From Mycobacterium mantenii (lineage in GTDB: Bacteria > Actinomycetota > Actinomycetes > Mycobacteriales > Mycobacteriaceae): a stretch of 64,000 nt of DNA. Position numbers and translations under genes: made by a program. How positions within the stretch are numbered: the first letter of the stretch is position 1; the number at the start of each line of letters is the position of its first letter. The notes beneath the pieces were generated by a model. The model searched no databases. It was not told where the DNA came from and saw nothing but the letters and a program-made list of their open reading frames with translations. This document shows, in pieces, positions 40,235-48,179 of the stretch. Location: NCBI RefSeq assembly GCF_010731775.1, contig NZ_AP022590.1, forward strand, positions 5,270,001 through 5,334,000, in the 5' to 3' direction.

Positions 40235-41122
40235 ATGGCCGGCCGGACGGGAGTGATTGTCACGCTGGACGGCGAAATACATTCGCCGGATGCGCCGCTG
40301 CTGCACGCCGACGACCTGGCGGCGGTCCGCGGCGACGGCGTCTTCGAGACGCTGTTGGTCCGCGACGGCCGGGCCTGTCTGATCGAGTCGCATCTGCAGC
40401 GGCTGACCCAGTCGTCCGCGATGACCGATCTGCCCGCGCCGGATCTGCCGCGCTGGCGAAGCGCGATCGAGGTAGCCACCCGACAGTGGTGCGCGGGCAA
40501 CGCCGACGAGGGCGCGATGCGGTTGATCTACAGCCGCGGCCGCGAGGGTGGTTCGGTGCCGACGGCCTACGTCATGGTCAACCCCGTTCCCGAACGGGTG
40601 ACGGCGGTCCGGCGTGGCGGGCTGGCGGCGATCACGCTCGACCGCGGGCTGCCCGCCACCGGTGTCGACGCGATGCCGTGGCTGTTGGCCGGCGCCAAGA
40701 CCCTGTCGTACGCGGTCAACATGGCCGCCCTGCGCCATGCCGCCCGCCGAGACGCCGGCGACGTGATCTTCGTCAGCACGGACGGCTACATCCTGGAAGG
40801 GCCCCGCTCGACCGTGGTGATCGCCACCGCCGCCGAGACTCCGGACGGTCAGCCGTGCCTGCTGACACCGCCGCCGTGGTACCCGATCCTGCGCGGCACC
40901 ACCCAGCAAGCCCTCTTCGAGGTGGCCAGGGACAAGGGGTACGACTGCGACTACCGGGCGCTGCGCGTCGCGGATCTGGATGCCGCCCAAGGTGTTTGGC
41001 TGATCTCCAGCATGACCTTGGCGGCCCGCGTGCACACACTCGACGGCCGCCCACTGCAAACGTCCCCGATGGCCGCGGAATTCGCCGAACTGATCGACGC
41101 CGCCATCGTCAGCGATCGCTGA
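40235..41122 (+). CDS. pabC: Aminodeoxychorismate lyase / class IV aminotransferase
   Basis: A 295-residue fold-type IV PLP enzyme (Rv0812). The PLP lysine is in AGAKTLSYAVN; other family blocks are HADDLAAVRGDGVFETLL, RLIYSRGR, and ISTDGYILEG-like VSTDGYILEGPRSTV. In folate synthesis PabC makes p-aminobenzoate from aminodeoxychorismate. Some relatives are branched-chain or D-amino-acid aminotransferases, so a small doubt remains. Two micro-ORFs and a hairpin follow on the same strand. Confidence 0.87.
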   Translation: MAGRTGVIVTLDGEIHSPDAPLLHADDLAAVRGDGVFETLLVRDGRACLIESHLQRLTQSSAMTDLPAPDLPRWRSAIEVATRQWCAGNADEGAMRLIYSRGREGGSVPTAYVMVNPVPERVTAVRRGGLAAITLDRGLPATGVDAMPWLLAGAKTLSYAVNMAALRHAARRDAGDVIFVSTDGYILEGPRSTVVIATAAETPDGQPCLLTPPPWYPILRGTTQQALFEVARDKGYDCDYRALRVADLDAAQGVWLISSMTLAARVHTLDGRPLQTSPMAAEFAELIDAAIVSDR

Positions 41123-41185
41123 GCGCTGAATTCTGTTGTCGGCTGGCCGATTCGCGGGTACGGTCGGCCGTACACAAGGAAGGAG

Positions 41186-41221
41186 GTGGTCCGCGAAATT
41201 GATAGCTTCATGGACATGTGA
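41186..41221 (+). CDS. Micro-ORF 1 (11 codons)
   Basis: A GTG-initiated 11-residue frame, VVREIDSFMDM, preceded at a five-base spacing by AAGGA within the strongly purine-rich AAGGAAGGAG. It ends TGA overlapping the GTG of a second micro-ORF (GTGA), the arrangement of translationally coupled genes. Sixty-three bases separate it from the pabC stop. I do not recognise the peptide. Coding status rests on the Shine-Dalgarno and the coupling only. Confidence 0.4.
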   Translation: MVREIDSFMDM

Positions 41222-41277
41222 GGTGGCTGCGCGCTAGCAGCACCTGCTCGGAAGAGCTGGCGTCACACGTGCGCTAG
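41218..41277 (+). CDS. Micro-ORF 2 (19 codons)
   Basis: A GTG-initiated 19-residue frame, MRWLRASSTCSEELASHVR, starting in the four-base overlap with micro-ORF 1 and ending TAG. It has one cysteine and an amphipathic SEELASHVR end. Its DNA also forms a small hairpin (GGTG-CTGC arms at about 41222-41243). A long hairpin follows 20 bp later. Function unknown: possibly a regulatory leader, a signalling peptide, or a chance frame. Confidence 0.4.
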   Translation: MRWLRASSTCSEELASHVR

Positions 41278-41297
41278 CGAATTCCCCGCAGTCACCC

Positions 41298-41347
41298 GGC
41301 CCCCGAGCTTCCGGTTTTTGTCCAACCAGGAACACGGCTCGGGGGCC
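41298..41347. terminator. Long hairpin between pabC/micro-ORFs and the TIR gene
   Basis: GGCCCCCGAGC (41298-41308) and GCTCGGGGGCC (41337-41347) form a perfect 11-bp GC-rich stem around a 28-base loop. A short T run (TTTTT) lies inside the loop rather than after the stem. Placed between convergent genes, it could stop transcription in both directions. It sits 19 bp from the TIR gene stop codon. Confidence 0.65.
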
Positions 41348-41365
41348 GCTCCATGTCTGGAGCGG

Positions 41366-42892
41366 TTACTGGTTCACCCTCGCGGCGATGTCCCCGGCGA
41401 TCTTGCCGGCCTGACCGGTGCCGGCGTCCGGGCCGCACACCAACAAGTCGACGACCACGTTGGACGCCGCGTGCAGCGCGTGATGGCAGACCCGGGTTCC
41501 GTCCGCTTGGGTTCGCTGCTGGTAGATCTTCGGCGGAGCTCCGGTGACGTCACCGAATGTCCAGCCATACGACTTGCCGTTGAAGCTCATCGTGATCGAC
41601 TGCCCCGCGCACGCCTTCCATTTGTCGACCGTCGCCTGCACGAACGCGGCGGCCTTCTCGGGCGACGAGAACGCCGCGACGGCTTCGTACACACGGTGCG
41701 GCGGGCTTTCGCCGGCGGTGTGCACGGCCTGCCCACTGACGGCGGTGTAGCCGTCGGCGTTCTGATAGTTCGAGCTTTCGATGGGCTCCCAGGCGTTTTT
41801 GCAGTTCGGGTTGGACAGCGTTGCCCGCAGGTTGCGCAGCTGTCCGGCCTTCTCGGAGACCACCAGGTCCTGGTCGCCGATGATGGGACCGATCTCGGCG
41901 GGCCCAAGCAGATAAGAGTCCAGCTTCGACGTATTAGATCCGTTGGTCGCCGTCGGCCCCGCGCCGGCGGCCGGCGCCGAATTCGAGCCCGCCTTGGGCG
42001 CTTTGGTCTTGCCGCCCTGCATCGCCAGCACGACGACGATCGCGATCACCGCGATCACGGCGACGGCGGTGCCGCCGATGACCAGCAGCCACTTGTTGGA
42101 TCCGCCGCCCGCCGCGGGTGGGACGGGGGCCTTGGTCGACGGTCCGCCGGCCGGTGCCGCGCCAGCCGGCGCCTTCGCGACGGTTGGCGTGGACTGTGTC
42201 GACGCAGCGGCCGCCGGGCTGCCCCCCGCGTTGTTCTTGGCCTCGATTTCGGCCAGCACGTTGTCGATTTCGGTTCGGGTGCGGTACGTGACGTCGTGGC
42301 GCAGGCGCAGCATGCGCAGCAGCTGGCCGATATCGCCGCGAGCGCTGGGGTCTTCGCCGTCCTCGTCGAGGCCCGACCGGAGTTCGATGAGCAGTTGTGT
42401 CTGCTGCTGGGGGCTCAGCTCCTTTTCGGCGAGGATGTTGCCCAGCCGGGTGATGTACCCGAACGGCACCGGCGGGTCTTCGGGCAGCGGGTCGGGCAAC
42501 GGCACCGGCTTGCCCTGCAGGGCGTGCACCGCGGTGACCAGTTGGATGCCGGCGTCGACGGTCGGCTCGCGGTAGTCGATGATCTGCAATGCGGCAAGGG
42601 GATTCACGCGCATGCTGTCGACGTCGCCGATGCGGACCGGAAGGATCGGCCGGTTCAGGGCCCGCGCGTAGCGCAACTCGGCTTGACTGGGTTTGGACTG
42701 CAGCCAGTTGTTCGACAGCGCGACGATGAACACGTCGCACGAGCGGATCTGCTCCAAGATCTTGTTCCACCACGATTCGCCGCCGCCGAGTTCCTGGTCG
42801 AACCAAACCTGCTGCTGTCCGCGCCGAAGGGCGCTCGTCAGGGCATCGACCGTCGCCCGGTCTTGGCTCGAGTAGCTGATGAACAGCGCCAT
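41366..42892 (-). CDS. TIR domain-transmembrane-PknH-sensor protein
   Basis: A 508-residue membrane protein with three parts. Residues 1-130 are a TIR domain (LFISYSSQDRATVDALTSAL; Glu72 in SQAELRYA at the position of the NAD-hydrolase glutamate). A Pro/Ala/Gly-rich linker follows, then one membrane helix at about 267-292 (WLLVIGGTAVAVIAVIAIVV). The C-terminal extracytoplasmic domain (about 315-508) resembles the PknH sensor domain, with four cysteines (NPNCKN, KACAG, RVCHH, LVCGP) able to form two disulfides. The ATG at 42892 follows AAGGAGA. It lies downstream of the RyR-domain membrane gene. It may sense envelope signals and respond with NAD cleavage. Confidence 0.85.
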   Translation of the reverse strand: MALFISYSSQDRATVDALTSALRRGQQQVWFDQELGGGESWWNKILEQIRSCDVFIVALSNNWLQSKPSQAELRYARALNRPILPVRIGDVDSMRVNPLAALQIIDYREPTVDAGIQLVTAVHALQGKPVPLPDPLPEDPPVPFGYITRLGNILAEKELSPQQQTQLLIELRSGLDEDGEDPSARGDIGQLLRMLRLRHDVTYRTRTEIDNVLAEIEAKNNAGGSPAAAASTQSTPTVAKAPAGAAPAGGPSTKAPVPPAAGGGSNKWLLVIGGTAVAVIAVIAIVVVLAMQGGKTKAPKAGSNSAPAAGAGPTATNGSNTSKLDSYLLGPAEIGPIIGDQDLVVSEKAGQLRNLRATLSNPNCKNAWEPIESSNYQNADGYTAVSGQAVHTAGESPPHRVYEAVAAFSSPEKAAAFVQATVDKWKACAGQSITMSFNGKSYGWTFGDVTGAPPKIYQQRTQADGTRVCHHALHAASNVVVDLLVCGPDAGTGQAGKIAGDIAARVNQ

Positions 42893-42967
42893 CGAAGTCT
42901 CCTTGGTGAGATGGAGCGAACTCACTCGGGCGAAAGCCCCGGATGCGGCGGCTATTGCACGTGCGCC

Positions 42968-42978
42968 GATACCGTATC
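42968..42978. promoter_or_regulatory. Palindrome GATAC-C-GTATC upstream of the TIR gene
   Basis: A perfect 5+1+5 palindrome in the 147-bp gap between the RyR-domain gene and the TIR gene, about 76 bp before the TIR start codon. It overlaps plausible -10 hexamers on the minus strand, so it may be an operator for separate control of the TIR gene. Confidence 0.35.
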
Positions 42979-43039
42979 AGTGTTGGGCCCTATCAGAAGG
43001 CGCAAATTCACTGCCATTTGGGTTGCTGGCGGTCGAAAC

Positions 43040-45415
43040 CTAACCGTCGGAGGCGTCGAGAACTCGGGCTTCTTCGGACGGGCGGACTTCGGCGTAGCGG
43101 CGCGCGAATTCCGCACCGGGGACCGGCCATTGCTCGCCCGCCCGCCCGCGTACCACCCAGTCGCCGTCGGCCGCGATCGTGGGTCCCTCGAGGGTGTCGA
43201 TGGTCTCGCCGGGCTGGGCCGGGCGGGCTTGCACCCGTCCCTTGCGTCGCCACCGGCCATCGCCGGCGGGTTCGTAGGTGTCGCGGAAGATGTCGTCGCG
43301 CACCGACCAGAGCTTGCCGTCTTCGGTGATCGCCCAATCGCCGGCCTCGGCGCGCATGGTGTGACCCGAATCCGACGTCCACGTCCAGCCGGCGCTGCGC
43401 TGCTCCGCGCTGACCGTCCCCACCCGGGAAAAGGATTGCCACAGTGGGCGTGAGCGAAAGCCCAGCTGCCGCAGGCTCCACAAGGTGCCGGCCAGACTGC
43501 GGACCGCGGCGTTGAGCAGATCCGGGTTGGTCTCGACCGTCGACCAGTCGACCAGTTTGTCGTGGATCTTGCGCGAGTCGTCGCGCGGCGAACCGTACTT
43601 CCAGCCGTTGCGGCGGTAGTAGCGACACCAGTCCTCGTGCTCCGCTTTGGCCATGCTCATCGCCGCGTCGTCATCGAAGCCCATCAACGCCAGCTGTTGC
43701 AACGGCGCCAATCCCGCCATGTCGCGTCCGGACAGCTGAGCCGGCGGACTGCCCCAGGTATTCCAGGTATGTCCGGCAATCTGTTCCACCATCCACAGCG
43801 CGTTGCGCACCTGTCGGCGGTTGGACCCGCGGTAGAACTCGTTGAGCTCGGCCCACGGCAGTGCGGCCGCCGACCGCGGCGCCGCCGGGTCGATCGTCGA
43901 GACGTAGCGCTCGTGGATCAGCCGTGCCGCGCGCTCCCAGGCGTCCTGTACCTGGCCCTCCTGGGTGTCGAGCACCAGCGAGTAGGACTGCAGCCGGCCG
44001 ACTACCCGGATCGAGTCGTCACTGATGCTGGTGTTGAGATCCGAAGCGTGGATGGGCATTTCGGGGAACCGGGCGGCAAGTCGGGCGGCCGTCGTCGCGG
44101 CGTGGGCGTCCACGAAGATCACCGCGCACGTGGCGGGGTCGGCCTCGCCGATCAACTTCAGCATGGCCGGTACGGTCGGCGCCTCCGCCACCGCGTCGAT
44201 GGCCGGTCCGTCCGACATGAATCCCGCCTGCTGCCGGTAGAACTCGTGATCGGCCAGGTAATCCTCGGCGTCGCGTTCGACGAGGGTGAGCGCGGGCAAC
44301 GGGACCGCGTCGGGTGGGGTGTAGAAGTCGCGCTCCAGGGCGCGCTGGGTCAGATTGGCGCACAGCGCAAGAGTCAATTGAGATGTGCCGCAGACAAATA
44401 CGCGCTGCGTTCGATGAGTCGCGCCGATGGCATCGAGGAGCCTGCCGGCGGTCACCTCGTATTTGCCGACGACGTCGGCCGCCCACCGGGTGTCGGATCC
44501 GCCGAACTGCTGGGCGCGCCACGCCTGAGCTAGCCACGGGTCGTCCATGCGCACGATGAGGGGCAACCGCCGCTTGTGGGCGACCTCGGCGAGCCGGTGG
44601 CTGATCAGGTCGAGCCACAGCAGGTTGATCGCCGGGTCGGGTGCCATCAGGTAAAGACGGGAAAGGTTGCGCCACAGCCGAAGTGAAACCAGCGTGGACG
44701 GGGTGTTGAAGTCCACCAACACCACCCGGGCACCCTGCCTGCGGGCCCGTGCCACCCGGTCGTCGCTGGCGCCGGTGATGACGACCAGCGTGGTGCGGCG
44801 GTCCAGGGTCCGTGCGACCGCGCTGATCATCGATTGGGTGTCAGCGTCGACACCGACGATGGCCGTGACGGAGTCGGCCAGGTTGGCTCGCAGGCGATCC
44901 ACCTGGGACCGGAACACGCCGACGACCACGCCGCCCAGTCCGGTGAAAATCGCCGCCAGCGCTGCGATCCGGGCCAGTTCGAGCCCGACCGGCGTGGGGT
45001 TGGGGCAGGTTCGCCCGCTCACCGAGAAGTCGCCGGTGCCGCCCTTGACCAGACTGGCCGTCGCCATCAGCGGGGTGAAGAAGGCCGGATGGTTGGCGTC
45101 GTGGCATCCCCAATAGGAGGTGAGGCCCAGCACCGCGCCCATGCTGACGAGCGCAGCGATCACGGTGAACGAAACCCCCACCACCCGGTGGCTGCTGTCC
45201 GAGCGGAAGGTCAGCACGCAGGCCGCGATCAGCACGGTGACCACGATCGCCAGTGTCGGCATCGATCCCGGCCGGCCGAACCAATTGAGCGACGGCGGCA
45301 GCGCGTCGAGGACCGCGGGCTGCAAATCCAGGACGGCCAGATAAAGGATCAGCAGCAGGCCGGTCGCGCTGACCGCCCGGTGCAGAAGGCGCGAGGGTGA
45401 CCGCGTGGGACGCAT
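43040..45415 (-). CDS. Membrane protein with Rossmann-like, RyR and PGDYG-like domains
   Basis: A 791-residue protein from the ATG at 45415, which follows GGGAGG. About four membrane helices lie in residues 12-170. Two Rossmann-like segments follow (TLVVITGASDDRVARAR near 210; RVFVCGTSQLTLALC near 350), resembling TrkA-N/NAD-binding domains. Around 590-640 is a ryanodine-receptor (RyR) repeat-like domain (EHEDWCRYYRRNGWKYG, then RDDSRKIHDKLVDW). The C-terminus (about 690-780) has paired GDW motifs like PGDYG modules. Bacterial RyR domains are predicted nucleotide-ligand sensors in conflict systems. It is placed next to the TIR protein. Confidence 0.8.
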   Translation of the reverse strand: MRPTRSPSRLLHRAVSATGLLLILYLAVLDLQPAVLDALPPSLNWFGRPGSMPTLAIVVTVLIAACVLTFRSDSSHRVVGVSFTVIAALVSMGAVLGLTSYWGCHDANHPAFFTPLMATASLVKGGTGDFSVSGRTCPNPTPVGLELARIAALAAIFTGLGGVVVGVFRSQVDRLRANLADSVTAIVGVDADTQSMISAVARTLDRRTTLVVITGASDDRVARARRQGARVVLVDFNTPSTLVSLRLWRNLSRLYLMAPDPAINLLWLDLISHRLAEVAHKRRLPLIVRMDDPWLAQAWRAQQFGGSDTRWAADVVGKYEVTAGRLLDAIGATHRTQRVFVCGTSQLTLALCANLTQRALERDFYTPPDAVPLPALTLVERDAEDYLADHEFYRQQAGFMSDGPAIDAVAEAPTVPAMLKLIGEADPATCAVIFVDAHAATTAARLAARFPEMPIHASDLNTSISDDSIRVVGRLQSYSLVLDTQEGQVQDAWERAARLIHERYVSTIDPAAPRSAAALPWAELNEFYRGSNRRQVRNALWMVEQIAGHTWNTWGSPPAQLSGRDMAGLAPLQQLALMGFDDDAAMSMAKAEHEDWCRYYRRNGWKYGSPRDDSRKIHDKLVDWSTVETNPDLLNAAVRSLAGTLWSLRQLGFRSRPLWQSFSRVGTVSAEQRSAGWTWTSDSGHTMRAEAGDWAITEDGKLWSVRDDIFRDTYEPAGDGRWRRKGRVQARPAQPGETIDTLEGPTIAADGDWVVRGRAGEQWPVPGAEFARRYAEVRPSEEARVLDASDG

Positions 45416-45506
45416 CCGACCGACCTCCCTTCCCGGGCATATCGTCGACCATCGGACGCTCGGACGTCGAACAGTACACGCAGAAAAGTCGGCCGCGGGC
45501 CGGTTG

Positions 45507-46169
45507 CTAACCGGCGAACCGGGACAGCCGCGCCGATAGATGGGGGACCAGACCGCCGTCGGCGTCCACGCGCTCCTCGACGTAGGCCAGATCGCCGCCT
45601 TCGACGATGCCGTAGAGGCGTTTGGCGCCGCCGACCAGCACACCCGACCTACTGCGGGCCAGCGCATCGGTGACCAGCTCCCATGACGACTGGGTCAGAG
45701 GGCGGCCGTAGAACAGTTCGACGTAGCCCGCCGAATGTGCCAACAGCAGTTCGATCGCGTTGGATTCGCCGGGGTCGTCCGGATCGTTGACGAAGCGCCA
45801 GAAACCGCTCTCGCGCAAGCCCCGCTCTTCGTAGTCGCCCTCCTCGCTGAGCCGCCAGGAGCGGGCTTCCCAGTTCAGGTAGTCGCCGCCGTCGTGCGAG
45901 ACCACGATCTGCTGGCCGAACCGGTAGTCCCCGTCATGTCCACGGCCCTCGCCTTCGCCGCGCCAGACGCCGACCAGCGGCAGCAGCGCCAGCAAGGTAT
46001 CGCTCAGATCGGCGCCCTCGCGCAGGTTGGCGGTGTCGGCGGGCAAGGGCAGGTCATCGTAGGAGGGGACGTTGCGCCCGGCGGTCAGCTTGGCGCGTTC
46101 AGCGGCGGCGGCCACCGCCCGGTCGCCGGAGCTAGCGGAGCTCAATGGGTCGTCGCCGGAGTGGGTCAC
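45507..46169 (-). CDS. Nitrobindin-like heme/fatty-acid-binding barrel protein (Rv0813c-like)
   Basis: A 220-residue beta-barrel of the nitrobindin/FABP-like family. The signature [11 protein letters not shown] lies near residue 60, and the C-terminal part has the [18 protein letters not shown] strand region with conserved histidine-containing surroundings. Relatives bind heme and act on nitric oxide or peroxynitrite. The GTG at 46169 is in a GTGA overlap with the stop of a tiny membrane protein, so the two are coupled. It is the last gene of the sulfur cluster. Confidence 0.83.
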   Translation of the reverse strand: MTHSGDDPLSSASSGDRAVAAAAERAKLTAGRNVPSYDDLPLPADTANLREGADLSDTLLALLPLVGVWRGEGEGRGHDGDYRFGQQIVVSHDGGDYLNWEARSWRLSEEGDYEERGLRESGFWRFVNDPDDPGESNAIELLLAHSAGYVELFYGRPLTQSSWELVTDALARSRSGVLVGGAKRLYGIVEGGDLAYVEERVDADGGLVPHLSARLSRFAG

Positions 46170-46264
46170 GACTCGTCGGTGATGAGCCGGTAGAGGGTGT
46201 ACAGGGCGAACCATGAGATCACCACGACCGACACCACCAGCATGATTTCGAAGAACAACACCAC
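46166..46264 (-). CDS. Tiny single-helix membrane protein
   Basis: A 32-residue frame beginning GTG GTG ([19 protein letters not shown], then [13 protein letters not shown]). It is almost entirely one hydrophobic helix with a polar, charged C-terminus, typical of small membrane proteins. The stop overlaps the GTG of the nitrobindin gene (GTGA). It starts 51 bp after sseC. No ribosome-binding site is obvious, so the start may be at either GTG. Partner and function unknown. Confidence 0.7.
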   Translation of the reverse strand: MVLFFEIMLVVSVVVISWFALYTLYRLITDES

Positions 46265-46315
46265 GGCGACAAGTCTATTAGTCCCGCGGCGTCCCCGTCG
46301 GGGGCGGCTGGTGGG

Positions 46316-46618
46316 TCAGGCGATCTTGACGTCGACCTCGTGGATGCCGGCACCCGACGGCGCCACCACGGCGTCACCATTACCGGCCTTGGACAGCGCG
46401 CGCAGGGTCCAGGATCCCGGAGCTGCGAAGAACCGGAAGTCACCGGTGGCCGACGCCACCACCTCGGCGGTGAACTCGTCCGAGGAGTCCAGCAGGCGGA
46501 CGAACGCGCCACCCACCGCCTGACCGTCGCCGTCCACGACGCGGCCGGTGATCACCGTTTCCTTTTCCAGGTCGACGCTGGCGGGCAACGTCACTCCTTG
46601 TTTCGGTGCAGAGCACAT
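46316..46618 (-). CDS. sseC: SseC-like DUF1416 protein
   Basis: A 100-residue protein matching SseC2 (Rv0814c) in length and start (MCSAPKQGV). The sequence forms an Ig/carboxypeptidase-regulatory-like beta sandwich (VITGRVVDGDGQAVGGAFVRLLD). It is always found after cysA-type thiosulfate sulfurtransferase genes and is thought to take part in sulfur metabolism, but its activity is unproven. It starts one base after the cysA2 stop, so translation is coupled. Confidence 0.92.
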   Translation of the reverse strand: MCSAPKQGVTLPASVDLEKETVITGRVVDGDGQAVGGAFVRLLDSSDEFTAEVVASATGDFRFFAAPGSWTLRALSKAGNGDAVVAPSGAGIHEVDVKIA

Positions 46619-46619
46619 A

Positions 46620-47453
46620 TCAGCTTCCCAACTCGATCGGGGCACCCACCAGGGAGCCGTATTCCGTCCAACTGCCGTCGTAGTTCTTCACATTCCGATG
46701 CCCGAGCAATTCATAAAGAACGAACCAGGTGTGCGACGAACGCTCGCCGATGCGGCAGTAGGCGATCGTTTCCTTCTTGCCGTCGAGGCCTGCGTCGGCG
46801 TAGAGCTTGGCGAGCTCGTCGTCGGACTTGAAGGTGCCATCCTCATTGGCGGCCCTGCTCCACGGCACGTTGATGGCGCCGGGGATGTGGCCGGGCCGCT
46901 GGCTCTGCTCCTGCGGCAGGTGCGCCGGCGCCAGGATCTTGCCGGAGAACTCGTCGGGGGAGCGCACGTCAACCAGGTTCTTGACGTTAATGGCCGCGAT
47001 GACGTCGTCGCGGAACGCCCGGATGCTGTTGTCCGGTGCGGCGGCGGTGTACGACGTCGCCGGCCTGCTGACGGGGTCGCTGGACAGCGCGCGACCGTCG
47101 AGCTCCCACTTTTTGCGGCCGCCGTCGAGCAGCTTGACCTTGTCGTGGCCGTACAGCTTGAAATACCAGTACGCGTAGGCGGCGAACCAGTTGTTGTTCC
47201 CGCCGTAGAGGATCACGGTGTCGTCATTGGCGATACCCCGCTCGCTGAGCAGTTTCGAGAACTGCTGGGCGTCGACGAAGTCGCGTTTGACCGGGTCCTG
47301 CAGATCGGAGCGCCAGTCCAGCTTGATCGCGCCGGGGATGTGGCCGGCGTCGTAGGCGCTGGTGTCCTCGTCGACTTCGACGAAGACGACGCCCGAGGCG
47401 TCGAGATTGCTCTCAGCCCAGTCGGTGGAGACCAGGACGTCGGAGCGTGCCAT
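46620..47453 (-). CDS. cysA2: Thiosulfate sulfurtransferase (rhodanese)
   Basis: A 277-residue two-domain rhodanese (Rv0815c). The C-terminal domain carries the active-site Cys233 in YCRIGERSSHTW; the N-terminal domain (about 1-135) lacks a cysteine at the matching place, as usual. It moves sulfane sulfur from thiosulfate to thiol acceptors such as cyanide or thioredoxin. It is in an operon with a DUF4395 membrane protein upstream and sseC downstream, behind a polycysteine leader peptide. Confidence 0.95.
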   Translation of the reverse strand: MARSDVLVSTDWAESNLDASGVVFVEVDEDTSAYDAGHIPGAIKLDWRSDLQDPVKRDFVDAQQFSKLLSERGIANDDTVILYGGNNNWFAAYAYWYFKLYGHDKVKLLDGGRKKWELDGRALSSDPVSRPATSYTAAAPDNSIRAFRDDVIAAINVKNLVDVRSPDEFSGKILAPAHLPQEQSQRPGHIPGAINVPWSRAANEDGTFKSDDELAKLYADAGLDGKKETIAYCRIGERSSHTWFVLYELLGHRNVKNYDGSWTEYGSLVGAPIELGS

Positions 47454-47485
47454 GGAGTGGATCCTTTCGCTTTTGTTACAGCAGG

Positions 47486-47956
47486 TCAGGTGGTACGCGC
47501 GGGGCGCCGGAAACGGGCCACCAGCGGGTAGAGCTGGCAACCCAGGCAGATGCCGAAGGCCGCATTGAGAAACGCGGCCGCCAGGGCGGCCGCGGTGGCG
47601 ATGACGCCGGCCAGGACGGCGCCGGCGGCGAAGCCGGCCGTTCCCAGCAGGGCGAAGATCAGGCCGACGAGTTGGGCGAACTTCAGCGGTGCGGTCGGTT
47701 CGCGATCCTGCACCGGGCCCAGCCGGGGCGCGACGACGGTTGCGAATATCCGGCCGTACGGATGCTTGCGCGGGCCACCGGCCGCGCCGATGGCGAAGAT
47801 GACGGCCTGGACGACCAGGATCACCGCCGCGGCCGGCGGACTTGCCGCCGACACGACAAGGGCCAACACCAAGACTGCGGTGGTGACCCAGGCGGCGAAT
47901 CGCGGTCCACGCACATCGACCAGGTCGGGCTGCGTGATGGTGTTGCTGCTTGGCAA
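47486..47956 (-). CDS. DUF4395 integral membrane protein
   Basis: A 156-residue membrane protein with four hydrophobic helices. Conserved DUF4395 features are DVRGPRFAAWVTT, KHPYGRIFATVVAPRLGP and the C-terminal NAAFGICLGCQLYPL, where two cysteines (CLGC) could act in redox or sulfur transfer. The start is TTG at 47956, supported by GAGGAG eight bases upstream. It sits between the polycysteine leader and cysA2. DUF4395 proteins often accompany rhodaneses and thioredoxins, suggesting sulfur-compound transport. I recall no counterpart at this position in M. tuberculosis. Confidence 0.85.
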   Translation of the reverse strand: MPSSNTITQPDLVDVRGPRFAAWVTTAVLVLALVVSAASPPAAAVILVVQAVIFAIGAAGGPRKHPYGRIFATVVAPRLGPVQDREPTAPLKFAQLVGLIFALLGTAGFAAGAVLAGVIATAAALAAAFLNAAFGICLGCQLYPLVARFRRPARTT

Positions 47957-48060
47957 GGTACTGCTCCTCGATGCCCCTGTTTGCTGACGGAAATGACGAA
48001 TGGAGACGTGCCACGGTGTGGATCCGGGCCGCTCCGAGTGCTACGCGAAAGCGCGGCTAC

Positions 48061-48129
48061 TCAGCAGCAACAGCAACAACAACAGCCCGCGGTGCGGCAC
48101 AGGTCAACTGCGCGGCGCTGGGTGAGCAT
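48061..48129 (-). CDS. Polycysteine leader peptide (cysteine attenuator)
   Basis: A 22-codon frame starting MLTQRRAVDLCRTAG and ending in seven consecutive cysteine codons before TGA, plus one more cysteine at position 11. Polycysteine leader ORFs of this kind upstream of the cysA/sseC-type operon have been reported in mycobacteria as cysteine-responsive attenuators. Ribosome stalling at Cys codons when cysteine is scarce exposes downstream translation. Here it precedes DUF4395-cysA2-sseC by 104 bp, a suitable distance for alternative RNA folding. It starts 51 bp after the thiX stop. Confidence 0.88.
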   Translation of the reverse strand: MLTQRRAVDLCRTAGCCCCCCC

Positions 48130-48179
48130 GGGCTCGAGGCGGGCTGACACGTCGGTCAGCTTACCCAATGACACGGTGG

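Noticed and set aside
41199..41235. A TTG-started 12-codon frame in the third register (reading IASWTCEVAAR)
   Set aside because: It overlaps both micro-ORFs, its spacing from the Shine-Dalgarno is long (about 12 bases), and it lacks the stop-start coupling.
41318..43453. A 711-codon open frame on the plus strand
   Set aside because: It is antisense to the TIR gene and part of the RyR gene, rich in Arg/Gly/Asp with no recognisable domain. It comes from high GC content, which removes stops in other frames.
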